A stretch of DNA of 37,536 nt from Planctomycetota bacterium (GTDB taxonomy: Bacteria > Planctomycetota > SZUA-567). Within the stretch, counting starts at the first letter, position 1. The number at the start of each line of letters is the position of its first letter. The notes below the pieces were generated by a model. That model did no database searches, was not told the DNA's origin, and was given only the letters and a program-made list of their open reading frames with translations. The DNA lies in NCBI GenBank assembly GCA_031289115.1, contig JAITQC010000171.1, positions 1 to 37,536 of the forward strand, given 5' to 3'. Shown piece by piece: positions 18,038 through 25,871 of the stretch. The translations under genes and the position numbers were made by a program.

Positions 18038-18987
18038 CCCTGCTTCTTCTTCTCGCCCTGGCCACGGGTAGCCAGGCCAGTGGCGCTGGCCTACTTTCCC
18101 GCTTCCGCGGCAACACCACCGCCTCCTCCGGCATGTTTCCCGATTCCGGGTCAGTCCCACAGCTCGAATTAACCGGCCGGATACTGACTTACCGCGGCAA
18201 CACTTTCACCGACACCTACGGCACCACCGCCAACATCTATCTGGTCTACGGCTTCACCGGCCTAAAATCCGCCACCTACAACTATGGCGGCCCTGACCGG
18301 CCACTGGTGATTGAGATAGCCGCCATGACCACTCCCGACGCCGCCGCCGGGATTTTCCACCACCACACGGTGAAGGTGCTGCAAAACCAGGCGGAAGATG
18401 TGGCGGTGGGTACGGAAGGAGCGCTAGACACCCCTCGGGGTGGCCGCACCCTGTATTTCTACAAAAGCAACCTTTTTGTGAAGATTATCTACAGCGGCAA
18501 GACCCCTATTCCCGACCTGCTGCCAGTGGCGCAGGCGGTGAACCAGCGGATAGGGGGAAGTGGCGGGCAAAAACCCCAGGGATTCAACTACATCGACATC
18601 CCAGGAGTTGACCTGAAGACCGTGTCAGTCACTCCCGGCAACTGTTTCCAGATCCAGGAACTGCCGCCAGCCGTGTGGGCAAGCGCCCCCGGCGGGGGTA
18701 GCACCGCCTCTGACCTCTTCATCATCACGCGGGGAAGCCGCCGCGAGGCGGCGCGAGTAGCCAGGGATTATTCCGCCTATGTAAGGCTGGTGGGACAGAA
18801 TTACGACGAGTACCGGGTGGGCAAGCAAACTTTTTGGCGGGGGGTAGACCCACAGCAGGGACGGGTGGTTTTCACCAGTTACCGCTCGGTGATGATTATC
18901 GCCGCCCGACCCGACGGCTTTGACAAGGGCGAGGAGTTGATAAAGGCGGTGATGCGTAAGATTGACGCGGTGGACGGGGTGAAATAA
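18010..18987 (+). CDS. Exported DUF6599-like protein of unknown function
   Basis: The 325-residue protein has an N-terminal signal peptide (hydrophobic residues about 8-22, then SQASG). The central part, with NIYLVYGFTGLKSATYNY, VIEIAAMTTPDAAAGIFHHH and a C-terminal half repeating a similar fold (YDEYRVGKQTFWRG ... VMIIAARPDG), resembles the DUF6599 family, whose members are secreted or periplasmic proteins of unknown role found in several uncultured and PVC-type lineages. GGAGG is 8 bases before the ATG, and the gene overlaps the TPR gene by 28 bases, which suggests coupled expression. No catalytic motif is seen. It ends 18 bases before the convergent mutM gene. Confidence 0.7.
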   Translation: MPRATHPLLTLLLLLALATGSQASGAGLLSRFRGNTTASSGMFPDSGSVPQLELTGRILTYRGNTFTDTYGTTANIYLVYGFTGLKSATYNYGGPDRPLVIEIAAMTTPDAAAGIFHHHTVKVLQNQAEDVAVGTEGALDTPRGGRTLYFYKSNLFVKIIYSGKTPIPDLLPVAQAVNQRIGGSGGQKPQGFNYIDIPGVDLKTVSVTPGNCFQIQELPPAVWASAPGGGSTASDLFIITRGSRREAARVARDYSAYVRLVGQNYDEYRVGKQTFWRGVDPQQGRVVFTSYRSVMIIAARPDGFDKGEELIKAVMRKIDAVDGVK

Positions 18988-19005
18988 AGCGCCGCTTTCC
19001 CGGGT

Positions 19006-19830
19006 TCAGACCTGGCAGCGGGGGCAGAAGAAAGTGGAGCGTCCACCCTGGCGGATAATTTCCACCTCTCCGTCGCAGGCGGGACAGGATTCACCGCCTC
19101 GCCCGTAGACCTGTAGAGAACGCTGGAACCCTCCCTCCCTTCCGTCCACCCGGCGATAGTTGCGAATGCTACTGCCACCGCTTTGGATAGCCTGGCGGAG
19201 GATTTTCCGGATAGCCGCCACCAGCCGGCGCCACTCTGCCGAAGACAAGTCCTTCGCCAGCCGCCGCGGATCAATGCGGGAGCGGAAAAGCGCCTCGCTG
19301 GCGTAAATGTTACCCACTCCCACCACTGTCGCTTGGTCCATAATGAAGGTTTTCACCGGAGTACGCCGCCCCACCGCCCGGGCCTCCAGGACACTGGCCC
19401 GAAAGGCAGGATCAAGGGGTTCTGGTCCTAAACGGGCGAGTTCCGGCGGCCAACGCTCCTGCCCCTCCAACCCGACTGGCTTAAGGAAGCCGAAACGCCG
19501 GGGATCGGCGTAGCGCAGTTCTTCGCCGTCAGCAAGGGTCAGGACGATCCGGTCGTGCTTACCCACCTCCACTCCCGGTTTCTCCAGCCGGAAAGAACCA
19601 GTCATGCCGAGGTGTGCCAATAACCCGCCCGCCGCCGCGCATTCAATAACAATGTATTTCGCCCGCCGCCGCACTCCGACAATGCGCCGTCCCAGCACCA
19701 GGCGTTTTGTTTCCTCTTGGGAAAAGGGTAGCCGCACCCGTCCGAGTTCACGGGCGGCGACAAAAACCCGTCCCGCCAGGGCCTGGTCCAAGGCCCGCAC
19801 CACCGTTTCCACCTCCGGCAATTCCGGCAT
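19006..19830 (-). CDS. mutM: Formamidopyrimidine-DNA glycosylase (Fpg/MutM)
   Basis: The 274-residue enzyme removes 8-oxoguanine and other oxidised purines from DNA and nicks the abasic site. The start must be the ATG at 19830 because the mature protein begins PELPEVE, with Pro2 as nucleophile and Glu3 as acid; AAGG lies 8 bases upstream. Other family marks are HLGMTGSF, the RYADPRRFG strand, GVGNIYASEALF with the helix-two-turn-helix, and a C-terminal zinc finger with C249, C252, C269 and C272. All expected residues are present, so it should be active. It stands alone on the minus strand between two plus-strand groups. Confidence 0.96.
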   Translation of the reverse strand: MPELPEVETVVRALDQALAGRVFVAARELGRVRLPFSQEETKRLVLGRRIVGVRRRAKYIVIECAAAGGLLAHLGMTGSFRLEKPGVEVGKHDRIVLTLADGEELRYADPRRFGFLKPVGLEGQERWPPELARLGPEPLDPAFRASVLEARAVGRRTPVKTFIMDQATVVGVGNIYASEALFRSRIDPRRLAKDLSSAEWRRLVAAIRKILRQAIQSGGSSIRNYRRVDGREGGFQRSLQVYGRGGESCPACDGEVEIIRQGGRSTFFCPRCQV

Positions 19831-19967
19831 GCCGCCATCCTTTCCTGGCCCGCACTCCCTCTGGTCCACCGACTATTCGACGCCATTCCACCCCTCCTGG
19901 CAACCGGAAAACCCTCAGTGTTTCCGGTCGCCCTAAAGCCACAGCGGGCGAGGAGAGCGGAAAATCC

Positions 19968-19997
19968 TTGAGCCCGGGGTTGTTCTGGGCTTATAAT
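19968..19997 (+). promoter_or_regulatory. Promoter of the glycogen synthase gene
   Basis: TTGAGC (19968-19973) and a perfect TATAAT (19992-19997) are 18 bases apart, with transcription starting near 20004 and AGGAGG about 20 bases further. It lies in the divergent gap between mutM and glgA. Confidence 0.75.
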
Positions 19998-20041
19998 GAA
20001 CAGGCTACCCATTTGGTTTAAAAAGGAGGCGAGAACCACCG

Positions 20042-22288
20042 ATGGCGTCAAAAAAAGAACACCAGCGGAAATCCAAGGGGGCCCAAAAAGAAAAACCGCG
20101 AAACAAGCCCTCCCCGATACAACCGATATTTGAACCGGAAATTAATTCTCTTAGCATCGTGGAGCTTGCTTCCGCATCCTCCCCTACGGAGACGGAAGGC
20201 GAAGCGGCTTCCATTCCGGCGGAAAGTTCCACCCCGCCCGCTCCCCAGGCACCCGACGAAACTCCGGTGCCACCGGTGGAGGATTCCCCCGACCCAGCCG
20301 ACGACGCGGCGCCGGTTGACAACCCGACTTCCATTCCGGCGGAAGATTCCACCCCGCCCACTCCTCAGGCACCCGACGAAACTCCGGTGCCACCGGTGGA
20401 GGATTTCCCCGACCCAGCCGACGACGCGGCGCCGGATGACAACCCGCCTTCCATTCCAGCGGAAGATTCCACCCCGCCCGCTCCCCAGGCACCCGACGAA
20501 ACCCCGGTGACGCCGCTGGTGGCGACTGTCTCCGACCCAGCCGAACCGCCCTTCCACCCGGAGGAGACGGAAATACCCGCCTCCCCCTACCAGGAACCGC
20601 CACCCTCCCCAAAAAATCCCGACCCCAGTCCAGAAGGCGCGGGTGAACTGGAGCAGGCAACTTCCTATTGGGAAAAAACCGCCCCTTCCCGACCTGGGAA
20701 ACCGGAGTTGGCAATAACCCCGCCTCCCCCCCCCAGCGCCCCGGTGGAGTGCCAAGAGCCGGCGCCGACGGTTCAGGAAAATCAGGGTGAGTATGCCTTG
20801 CCAAAGGAGAAGCGGTTGTACATTGTGATGATCACCCCGGAAGTGGCGCCCTGCGCCAAAGTTGGGGGTTTGGGGGACGTAGTACAGGGTCTAGGCCGGG
20901 AACTGGAAAAACGCGGCCACAAAGTGGAAATCATCGCCCCCATGTACTCCTGCATGCGTTACGAAACCATAGAGGACCTTCACGAGGTATACGGGGAACT
21001 CTGGTGCCCTCACTACAACCAGTGGCGGTCGGAAAAAGTGTTCCAGGGACGGGTGGGTGGTGGTCTCACAGCCAACTTTATCACCGGTGGCGACTATACC
21101 CAGCGCCCCGCCATCTATGGCTACAACGACGATCTCCAGCGCTTCTCGTATTTCTGCCGCCAGGCCATGGAATTCATGTTCAAGACCAATCGCCGGCCTG
21201 ACATCATCCACTGCCACGACTGGACCACCGGCCTGGTGCCGGCCATCCTCTGGGACATCTACCAGCCGCTCGGCTGGAACAACTCCCGGGTCGTCTACAC
21301 CATCCACAACAACGAGTGCCAAGGTCTCTGCGGCTTCCCGGACAAGCTTCTTGGTCTAGTCGGCTTGAACCACGCCCAATGCCACCGCCCAGACCGCATG
21401 CAGGACGACAAGAACCGCAGCTGCATTAACCTGATGAAAGCGGGGATAATCTATTCCAACTTCACCACGACCGTTAGTCCCAGCTTCGCCAGTGAACTTA
21501 AAACCGTCGCCGGTGGACGCGGCCTAGAGCAAAGCATCAACAAAAACGCCGCCCGGATCGGCGGCATCCTCAACGGCATCGACTACGAAACCTGGAATCC
21601 CCAAACCGACAGCAAGCTGGCGGCCGTCTATTCACATGGCGAGAACTTCTTCGAGAAGTACAAAAACAAGACCGCTCTACGCGAATGGCTCTACCTCTGG
21701 GACGCCTGGAAGCCGATTGTATCGGTGGTCACCCGCCTCACCCACCAGAAGGGGATTGAGCTAATCAAGCGGGCCATCTATTCGACCCTGGAAGAAAAAT
21801 CCCAGTTTGTCCTTCTCGGCAGCGCCCCTGACCCCAAGATCAACAACGAGTTCATGCGCCTGCAGAACGAGTTCAAGGACAACCGCGATGTCAATCTCTA
21901 TATTGGCTACCACGAGGACCTCTCCCGCCTGATTTATGCCGGTAGCGACATTTTCCTCGTCCCCAGCCTGTTTGAACCCTGCGGCCTTACCCAGATGATC
22001 GCCCTGCGTTACGGCACCGTACCGGTGGTGCGGGAAACTGGCGGCCTGAAAGACACCGTTTTCGACCTTGACAATTCAGCCATGGGTCTGGGCGGGGCGA
22101 ACGGCTTCTCCTTCCGCGACCCCACCAACGCCAGCCTGGACTACGGCCTTAAACGGGCCATACGGCTCTGGTTTGACCAACCCGACATATTCAATCAACT
22201 AGCCCGTAACGGCATGCAATGCGACTACTCCTGGCGGCATCCGGCCGTCCATTATGAGAACATCTATAACTATATCCGGGCCGAGTGA
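20042..22288 (+). CDS. glgA: Glycogen synthase with long proline-rich N-terminal extension
   Basis: The 748-residue protein joins a 258-residue low-complexity N-terminus to a normal-length (about 490 residues) GT5 glycogen synthase. The catalytic part starts at about residue 260 (YIVMITPEVAP), with the ADP-glucose motif KVGGL near 273, HCHDWTTGLVP, and the C-terminal block EPCGLTQMIALRYGTVPVVRETGGLKDT. It extends alpha-1,4-glucan chains from ADP-glucose in the cytoplasm. The extension begins Lys-rich (residues 2-25), then is Pro, Asp, Glu and Ala rich, and holds a 40-residue tandem repeat. It is likely disordered. AGGAGG lies about 12 bases before the ATG. No other glycogen gene is adjacent; the RluA-type gene follows after 3 bases, so the two are coupled. 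Confidence 0.93.
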   Translation: MASKKEHQRKSKGAQKEKPRNKPSPIQPIFEPEINSLSIVELASASSPTETEGEAASIPAESSTPPAPQAPDETPVPPVEDSPDPADDAAPVDNPTSIPAEDSTPPTPQAPDETPVPPVEDFPDPADDAAPDDNPPSIPAEDSTPPAPQAPDETPVTPLVATVSDPAEPPFHPEETEIPASPYQEPPPSPKNPDPSPEGAGELEQATSYWEKTAPSRPGKPELAITPPPPPSAPVECQEPAPTVQENQGEYALPKEKRLYIVMITPEVAPCAKVGGLGDVVQGLGRELEKRGHKVEIIAPMYSCMRYETIEDLHEVYGELWCPHYNQWRSEKVFQGRVGGGLTANFITGGDYTQRPAIYGYNDDLQRFSYFCRQAMEFMFKTNRRPDIIHCHDWTTGLVPAILWDIYQPLGWNNSRVVYTIHNNECQGLCGFPDKLLGLVGLNHAQCHRPDRMQDDKNRSCINLMKAGIIYSNFTTTVSPSFASELKTVAGGRGLEQSINKNAARIGGILNGIDYETWNPQTDSKLAAVYSHGENFFEKYKNKTALREWLYLWDAWKPIVSVVTRLTHQKGIELIKRAIYSTLEEKSQFVLLGSAPDPKINNEFMRLQNEFKDNRDVNLYIGYHEDLSRLIYAGSDIFLVPSLFEPCGLTQMIALRYGTVPVVRETGGLKDTVFDLDNSAMGLGGANGFSFRDPTNASLDYGLKRAIRLWFDQPDIFNQLARNGMQCDYSWRHPAVHYENIYNYIRAE
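20210..20510 (+). repeat. 120-base in-frame tandem repeat inside glgA (about 2.5 copies)
   Basis: The unit begins TCCATTCCGGCGG and recurs at 20210, 20330 and 20450, the third copy being cut short near 20510. It encodes a 40-residue block, S-I-P-A-E-(S/D)-S-T-P-P followed by DETPVPPVED and DPADDAAP. The copies differ at few positions even at silent sites, which points to recent duplication or ongoing homogenisation. Confidence 0.93.
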
Positions 22289-22291
22289 GCC

Positions 22292-23176
22292 ATGCCGGTT
22301 TTCACCGTCAAAGAGCCAACCCACCTTATCGACTTCCTGAAGGCGTCCCTCCCGGACTGGGGTGCCGGAACCCTGAAGTCCCGCCTGAAGAGTGGGTTGG
22401 TCCAGGTGGGAGGCATGGCGATACGTTCCGGCGCCACCCGTCTGGTTCCCGGCGACCTGGTAGAGGTCCTTCCCCGTCCCCCGGAGGCGGGAGGTTTTTT
22501 CCCCACCCACCTTGGCCCGCCCCCCTTGCCGCTTCTCCACGCCGATCCCGACCTTCTGGCGGTAGACAAACCGCCCGGCCTCCTTTCCGTGGCCTCGGCC
22601 AGGGAAAAGGTGCTGACCGCCATCCGCCTGATGCGGGAGTGGCTAGGTGAACTGGCGCCGGAGGAAGCGGAAAACCTCCACGCCGCCCACCGCCTTGACC
22701 GGGACGCCTCCGGCGTCCTTCTCCTTGCCCGCTCACTGGAGGTTAAACGTGAACTCGCCAGCGCCTGGCACACCTACAGCAAAATCTACCTTGCCCTGGT
22801 GGACGGCCGACCCCGGCAGGAAGAAGGTGAAATAAACTTGCCGCTGTGGGAGGACAAGGGACTTTTCGTGCGGGTGGCGCGTCCGGAAGAGGGTTGGGCC
22901 GCCACTACGCGTTACCGTCTCCTGGCTAGCCGGGGTGGACGCTCCCTTCTGGAGGTGGAGCTGGTGACTGGCCGCAAACACCAAATCCGCGTCCATCTAG
23001 CCCAGCTTGGCTGCCCCATCGTTGGCGACCGGCGCTACGGTTTTTCCCGAGGCACCCGTCTGGCTCTCCACGCCAAAAGCCTCCGGCTCACCCATCCCCG
23101 TTCCGGACGGGAAACCTATATCGAGTCCCCTCCCCCTCCCTTCTTCTCCCGCCACTGGCAACCCCGCCGTCCCTGA
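22292..23176 (+). CDS. RluA-family 23S rRNA/tRNA pseudouridine synthase
   Basis: The 294-residue protein isomerises uridine to pseudouridine in RNA. Residues 10-60 form an S4-like RNA-binding domain (FLKASLP ... LKSGLVQVGGMAIRSGATRLVPGDLVEV). The catalytic motif is HRLDRDASGVLLLA with D136 as nucleophile, and the later KIYLALVDG and GRKHQIRVHLAQLGCPIVGDRRYG blocks are typical of the RluA group. It begins 3 bases after glgA stops and is probably translated by coupling. Which RNA position it modifies (RluC/RluD-like or other) cannot be decided. Confidence 0.92.
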   Translation: MPVFTVKEPTHLIDFLKASLPDWGAGTLKSRLKSGLVQVGGMAIRSGATRLVPGDLVEVLPRPPEAGGFFPTHLGPPPLPLLHADPDLLAVDKPPGLLSVASAREKVLTAIRLMREWLGELAPEEAENLHAAHRLDRDASGVLLLARSLEVKRELASAWHTYSKIYLALVDGRPRQEEGEINLPLWEDKGLFVRVARPEEGWAATTRYRLLASRGGRSLLEVELVTGRKHQIRVHLAQLGCPIVGDRRYGFSRGTRLALHAKSLRLTHPRSGRETYIESPPPPFFSRHWQPRRP

Positions 23177-23204
23177 CTTCTTTCGGCGAAAAAACAGCAC
23201 CCAA

Positions 23205-23232
23205 TAAAAAACCCCGGAGGTCTCCCTCCGGG
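23205..23232 (-). terminator. Rho-independent terminator of the polyol operon
   Basis: The stem CCCGGAGG (23213-23220) / CCTCCGGG (23225-23232) with a TCTC-type 4-base loop is followed on the minus strand by TTTTTTATT (23203-23211). It lies 40 bases past the DeoR-type gene and ends the long minus-strand operon. It has no T-tract on the plus strand. Confidence 0.9.
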
Positions 23233-23273
23233 TTACCAAGGTTACCAGGCGCCGGTTGCTACCAGGATCCCGG

Positions 23274-24041
23274 CTAGTCCGCGATAATAACGTCAATGCC
23301 CCGCGATTCGAAAAGCTCCCGGTACGGGCGGCTTATCCCGGAATCGGTTATCAGGTGATGCACCAATTCAATGCTACCCAGGTTAGCAAAGGCGACGCAA
23401 CCCATCTTGGTGGAGTCAGCCACCAGGAAAACTTCCTTGGCCGCCGTTATCATCGCCCGCTTCATCGGGATGTCAGCCAGTCCCGGGTAGGAGAGGATGC
23501 CGTCTTCGGAAATACCCACCACCGCCAGGAACAACTTGCCTAGAGCGATGCTTTTGTCGAAAAAAGCCGCCGCCTTCTCGCCGGTGACCGAAAGGGTGGG
23601 TTGTTTAAACTCGCCGCCGGTCAGCATCACCTGGGCGTTGAAACAAGAACCCAGGATCAGGGCGATATTGAGGGCCGGGGTTACCACTTTCAGGTCGTTC
23701 ACGCCCTCAAGGTGACGGGCGATTTCGGTAATGGTGGTGCCAGCGTCAAGAATAACCGAGTCGCCGTTACAGATGTATTCCGCCGCCTTTATCCCCAGTA
23801 GCTTTTTCTTGTCCATGTTCTGGCTACGCTGCAGGGAAAGAGTGCGCACTTGGTCGGGTATGGACTTGAGAAACGCCCCGCCGTGCCGGCGCACCACGTG
23901 GCCATCCAACTCCAGACGGTCCAAATCCTGGCGGATAGTGGGTTCGGTCACGGAAAAAAGCGTCTTCAGGTAAGACACTTTCGCCGACCCCTCCTCCTGA
24001 ATCAACTCAAGAATCTTGCGGCGTCTTTGTTCAGCTAACAT
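23274..24041 (-). CDS. DeoR/GlpR-family transcriptional regulator
   Basis: The 255-residue protein has an N-terminal DeoR helix-turn-helix (residues about 5-57; RRRKILELI ... SVTEPTIRQDLDRLELDGHVVRRHGGA) and a C-terminal sugar-phosphate-sensing domain of the ISOCOT fold with DAGTT at 99-103 and the GADK-like region reduced to GISEDG. These proteins usually repress a sugar operon until a phosphorylated intermediate binds. Being the last gene of the ABC transporter/DhaKL operon, 27 bases after dhaL, it probably controls that operon, perhaps sensing the phosphorylated ketose made by DhaKL. The site it binds is not obvious in the upstream region. Confidence 0.92.
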   Translation of the reverse strand: MLAEQRRRKILELIQEEGSAKVSYLKTLFSVTEPTIRQDLDRLELDGHVVRRHGGAFLKSIPDQVRTLSLQRSQNMDKKKLLGIKAAEYICNGDSVILDAGTTITEIARHLEGVNDLKVVTPALNIALILGSCFNAQVMLTGGEFKQPTLSVTGEKAAAFFDKSIALGKLFLAVVGISEDGILSYPGLADIPMKRAMITAAKEVFLVADSTKMGCVAFANLGSIELVHHLITDSGISRPYRELFESRGIDVIIAD

Positions 24042-24068
24042 ACGGGCGCTTTCACAACAGGTGGGAGG

Positions 24069-24713
24069 CTACTGCAAAAGCAGGCGGATGCCATCAACCA
24101 GGCACTTGAGGATAAGCCAGCAGGAGGTGGCGCCGGCGTCCAGAGTGCCGATGGAGCGCTCCCCTAACCGGCTGGCACGGCCGATACGGGCCTGGAGGTT
24201 CTTGGTGGACTCCCAACCCGCCTTGGCGGCTGCCTCCATGGCGTCCAGGGACGCAGCGAAACCGGCCCCTCCCGCACGGGCCGCCTCGAAAGACTCGCTA
24301 GCCGGGATCAAGGTGTCCATCAAGGTTTTGTCGCCCTTTTTGGCCGACCCCAGGCTCTCCACCCCGGCTTGGGCCGCCTGGAGCATCTTGCCGAACAAGA
24401 CGGCATCCACCTGATCCTGGTCCTTGATGACCTTCGACATCTCGATGAAAAAAGTGCCGTAGATTGGGCCCATTGAGCCCCCGATCTCGGTCAGAAGCAC
24501 CCGCCCCAGCGCTTTCAGGGCTGTCCCAAAATCAAGGTCCGCTATGTTGTTCTGCTCGGCGAAAAGGGTGAATCCCTTGTTCATATTAATGCCATGGTCG
24601 CCATCGCCAATAGCGCCGTCTATTTCACTTAGGTAAACCTTGTTGTCTTGGATGGTCTTGACCAGGTTGGTCGCCAGGACCGCCGCGTCTTTTTTACTGA
24701 ATGATTCCGCCAT
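24069..24713 (-). CDS. dhaL: Dihydroxyacetone-kinase nucleotide-binding subunit DhaL
   Basis: The 214-residue subunit binds the nucleotide cofactor of two-part dihydroxyacetone-type kinases. The Mg-nucleotide loop IDGAIGDGDHG holds the three conserved aspartates D32, D37 and D39; GGSMGPIYGTFF and the C-terminal RASRLGERSIGTLDAGATS block are family landmarks. Length is normal. AAGGAG lies 8 bases before the ATG at 24713. It follows dhaK after a 93-base gap with a strong hairpin. No DhaM phosphotransferase partner is in the operon, so DhaL either exchanges ATP directly, as in the ATP-dependent kinases, or uses a DhaM encoded elsewhere. Confidence 0.94.
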   Translation of the reverse strand: MAESFSKKDAAVLATNLVKTIQDNKVYLSEIDGAIGDGDHGINMNKGFTLFAEQNNIADLDFGTALKALGRVLLTEIGGSMGPIYGTFFIEMSKVIKDQDQVDAVLFGKMLQAAQAGVESLGSAKKGDKTLMDTLIPASESFEAARAGGAGFAASLDAMEAAAKAGWESTKNLQARIGRASRLGERSIGTLDAGATSCWLILKCLVDGIRLLLQ

Positions 24714-24759
24714 GGGGAGAACTCCTTAATCAATCGGGGGGACGGGAACAAAACAGCCA

Positions 24760-24789
24760 GCGGTGGGGAGTGCCGCCCTCCCCCACCGC
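24760..24789 (-). other. Intercistronic hairpin between dhaK and dhaL
   Basis: A perfect 9-base stem, GCGGTGGGG (24760-24768) / CCCCACCGC (24781-24789), lies about 20 bases past the dhaK stop. On the transcript it is followed by TGGCTGTTTTG, so it could be a weak attenuator or a processing/protection element. Confidence 0.6.
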
Positions 24790-24806
24790 CGATCCACTGA
24801 GCGAAG

Positions 24807-25802
24807 TTAGAACTGGGTGAGGCCCATGCAGTCGCAGGGACTGTCAATCAACTGCTTTAGTTCATCGTCAAGTTTCATCACCGTGAGAGTCGCGCCCATC
24901 ATTTCCAGGGAAGTGAAATAGTTTCCGACATAGGGACGGTGGATTTTTATCCCCTTGTCGGCAATGAGACCGGCGATATGGTCGTAAAGGATGTAGAGTT
25001 CCATCACCGGAGTGGCGCCTAGACCGGAAACCAGAACCACCACGGAATCCCCGCTGGCAAAGGGCAGGTCGGGAAGAACGACGTTAACCATCATTTCCGC
25101 CACTTCGTTGGCGCTTTTAAGGTCGGTGACTTTTATACCCGGCTCGCCGTGGTGGCCGATACCCAGTTCCATCTTGCCAGGTTCAATGGCAAAGTTGGGT
25201 TTGCCAACCTCCGGGATAGTGCAAGGGGTGAGACCCACCCCGATAGAACGGGTGTTGTTAATCGCCTTCTGGGCGACGGCGATGACTTGCTCAAGACTGC
25301 CGCCTTGGTTCGCCTTGGCCCCGCCCGCCTTCCACATGAAAATTTCCCCCGCCACTCCCCGGCGTTTTGCCTCATCGCCCTTGGCAGCTGAGGGGACATC
25401 GTCGTTGGCAACCACGGTCTGGACCTTGATACCGTCCTCCTCCGCCATATCCCGCGCCATTTTTACGTTCATGTTGTCGCCGGCGTAGTTGCCGTAAAGA
25501 CAGGCCACCCCGCGGCCACCATCCGCCGCCTTGAAGGCGTCGTAGAAGGATTTGGCGGTGGGCGAGGAGAAGATCTCGCCAATCGCCACCGCGTCTACCA
25601 TGTTTTTCCCCACGTACCCGACAAAGGCGGGCTTGTGTCCGCTGCCGCCACCAGTCACCACCCCGACCCGGTCCTTGACCGGGAAGTTGGATTTAACCAC
25701 TCGCGGATTGCCGGTAGCCTGGACGATGTGGGCGTGGGATTTCAAAAACCCCTTCACCATCTCGTCCACCACCTTGGAAGGATCGTTGATAAACCTCTGC
25801 AT
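24807..25802 (-). CDS. dhaK: Dihydroxyacetone-kinase substrate-binding subunit DhaK
   Basis: The 331-residue subunit holds dihydroxyacetone or a related ketose in a hemiaminal with an active-site His. That residue is H218 in ELGIGHHGEPG, aligning with E. coli DhaK H218. The GGGSGHKPAFVGYVG loop (51-65) and GDNMNVKMA segment are also conserved. With DhaL it makes the phosphorylated ketose (DHAP from dihydroxyacetone; erythrulose-phosphate in tetritol pathways). AGGAG lies 7 bases before the ATG. It follows the GolD-like dehydrogenase after 69 bases, so the dehydrogenase product is the likely kinase substrate. The C-terminal CDCMGLTQF is typical of the family. Whether the substrate is dihydroxyacetone or erythrulose cannot be told. 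Confidence 0.94.
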   Translation of the reverse strand: MQRFINDPSKVVDEMVKGFLKSHAHIVQATGNPRVVKSNFPVKDRVGVVTGGGSGHKPAFVGYVGKNMVDAVAIGEIFSSPTAKSFYDAFKAADGGRGVACLYGNYAGDNMNVKMARDMAEEDGIKVQTVVANDDVPSAAKGDEAKRRGVAGEIFMWKAGGAKANQGGSLEQVIAVAQKAINNTRSIGVGLTPCTIPEVGKPNFAIEPGKMELGIGHHGEPGIKVTDLKSANEVAEMMVNVVLPDLPFASGDSVVVLVSGLGATPVMELYILYDHIAGLIADKGIKIHRPYVGNYFTSLEMMGATLTVMKLDDELKQLIDSPCDCMGLTQF

Positions 25803-25871
25803 TGTCGTTCTCCTAGGTTGAAACAGGATACTCGGCCGCCCCTCCCGGTTACCCGGACCAGGCGGCTAGTC

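Noticed and set aside
20184-20804. Long minus-strand frames opposite the repeat part of glgA
   Set aside because: They are the reverse reading of GC-rich, stop-poor proline repeats and have no starts, sites or family features.
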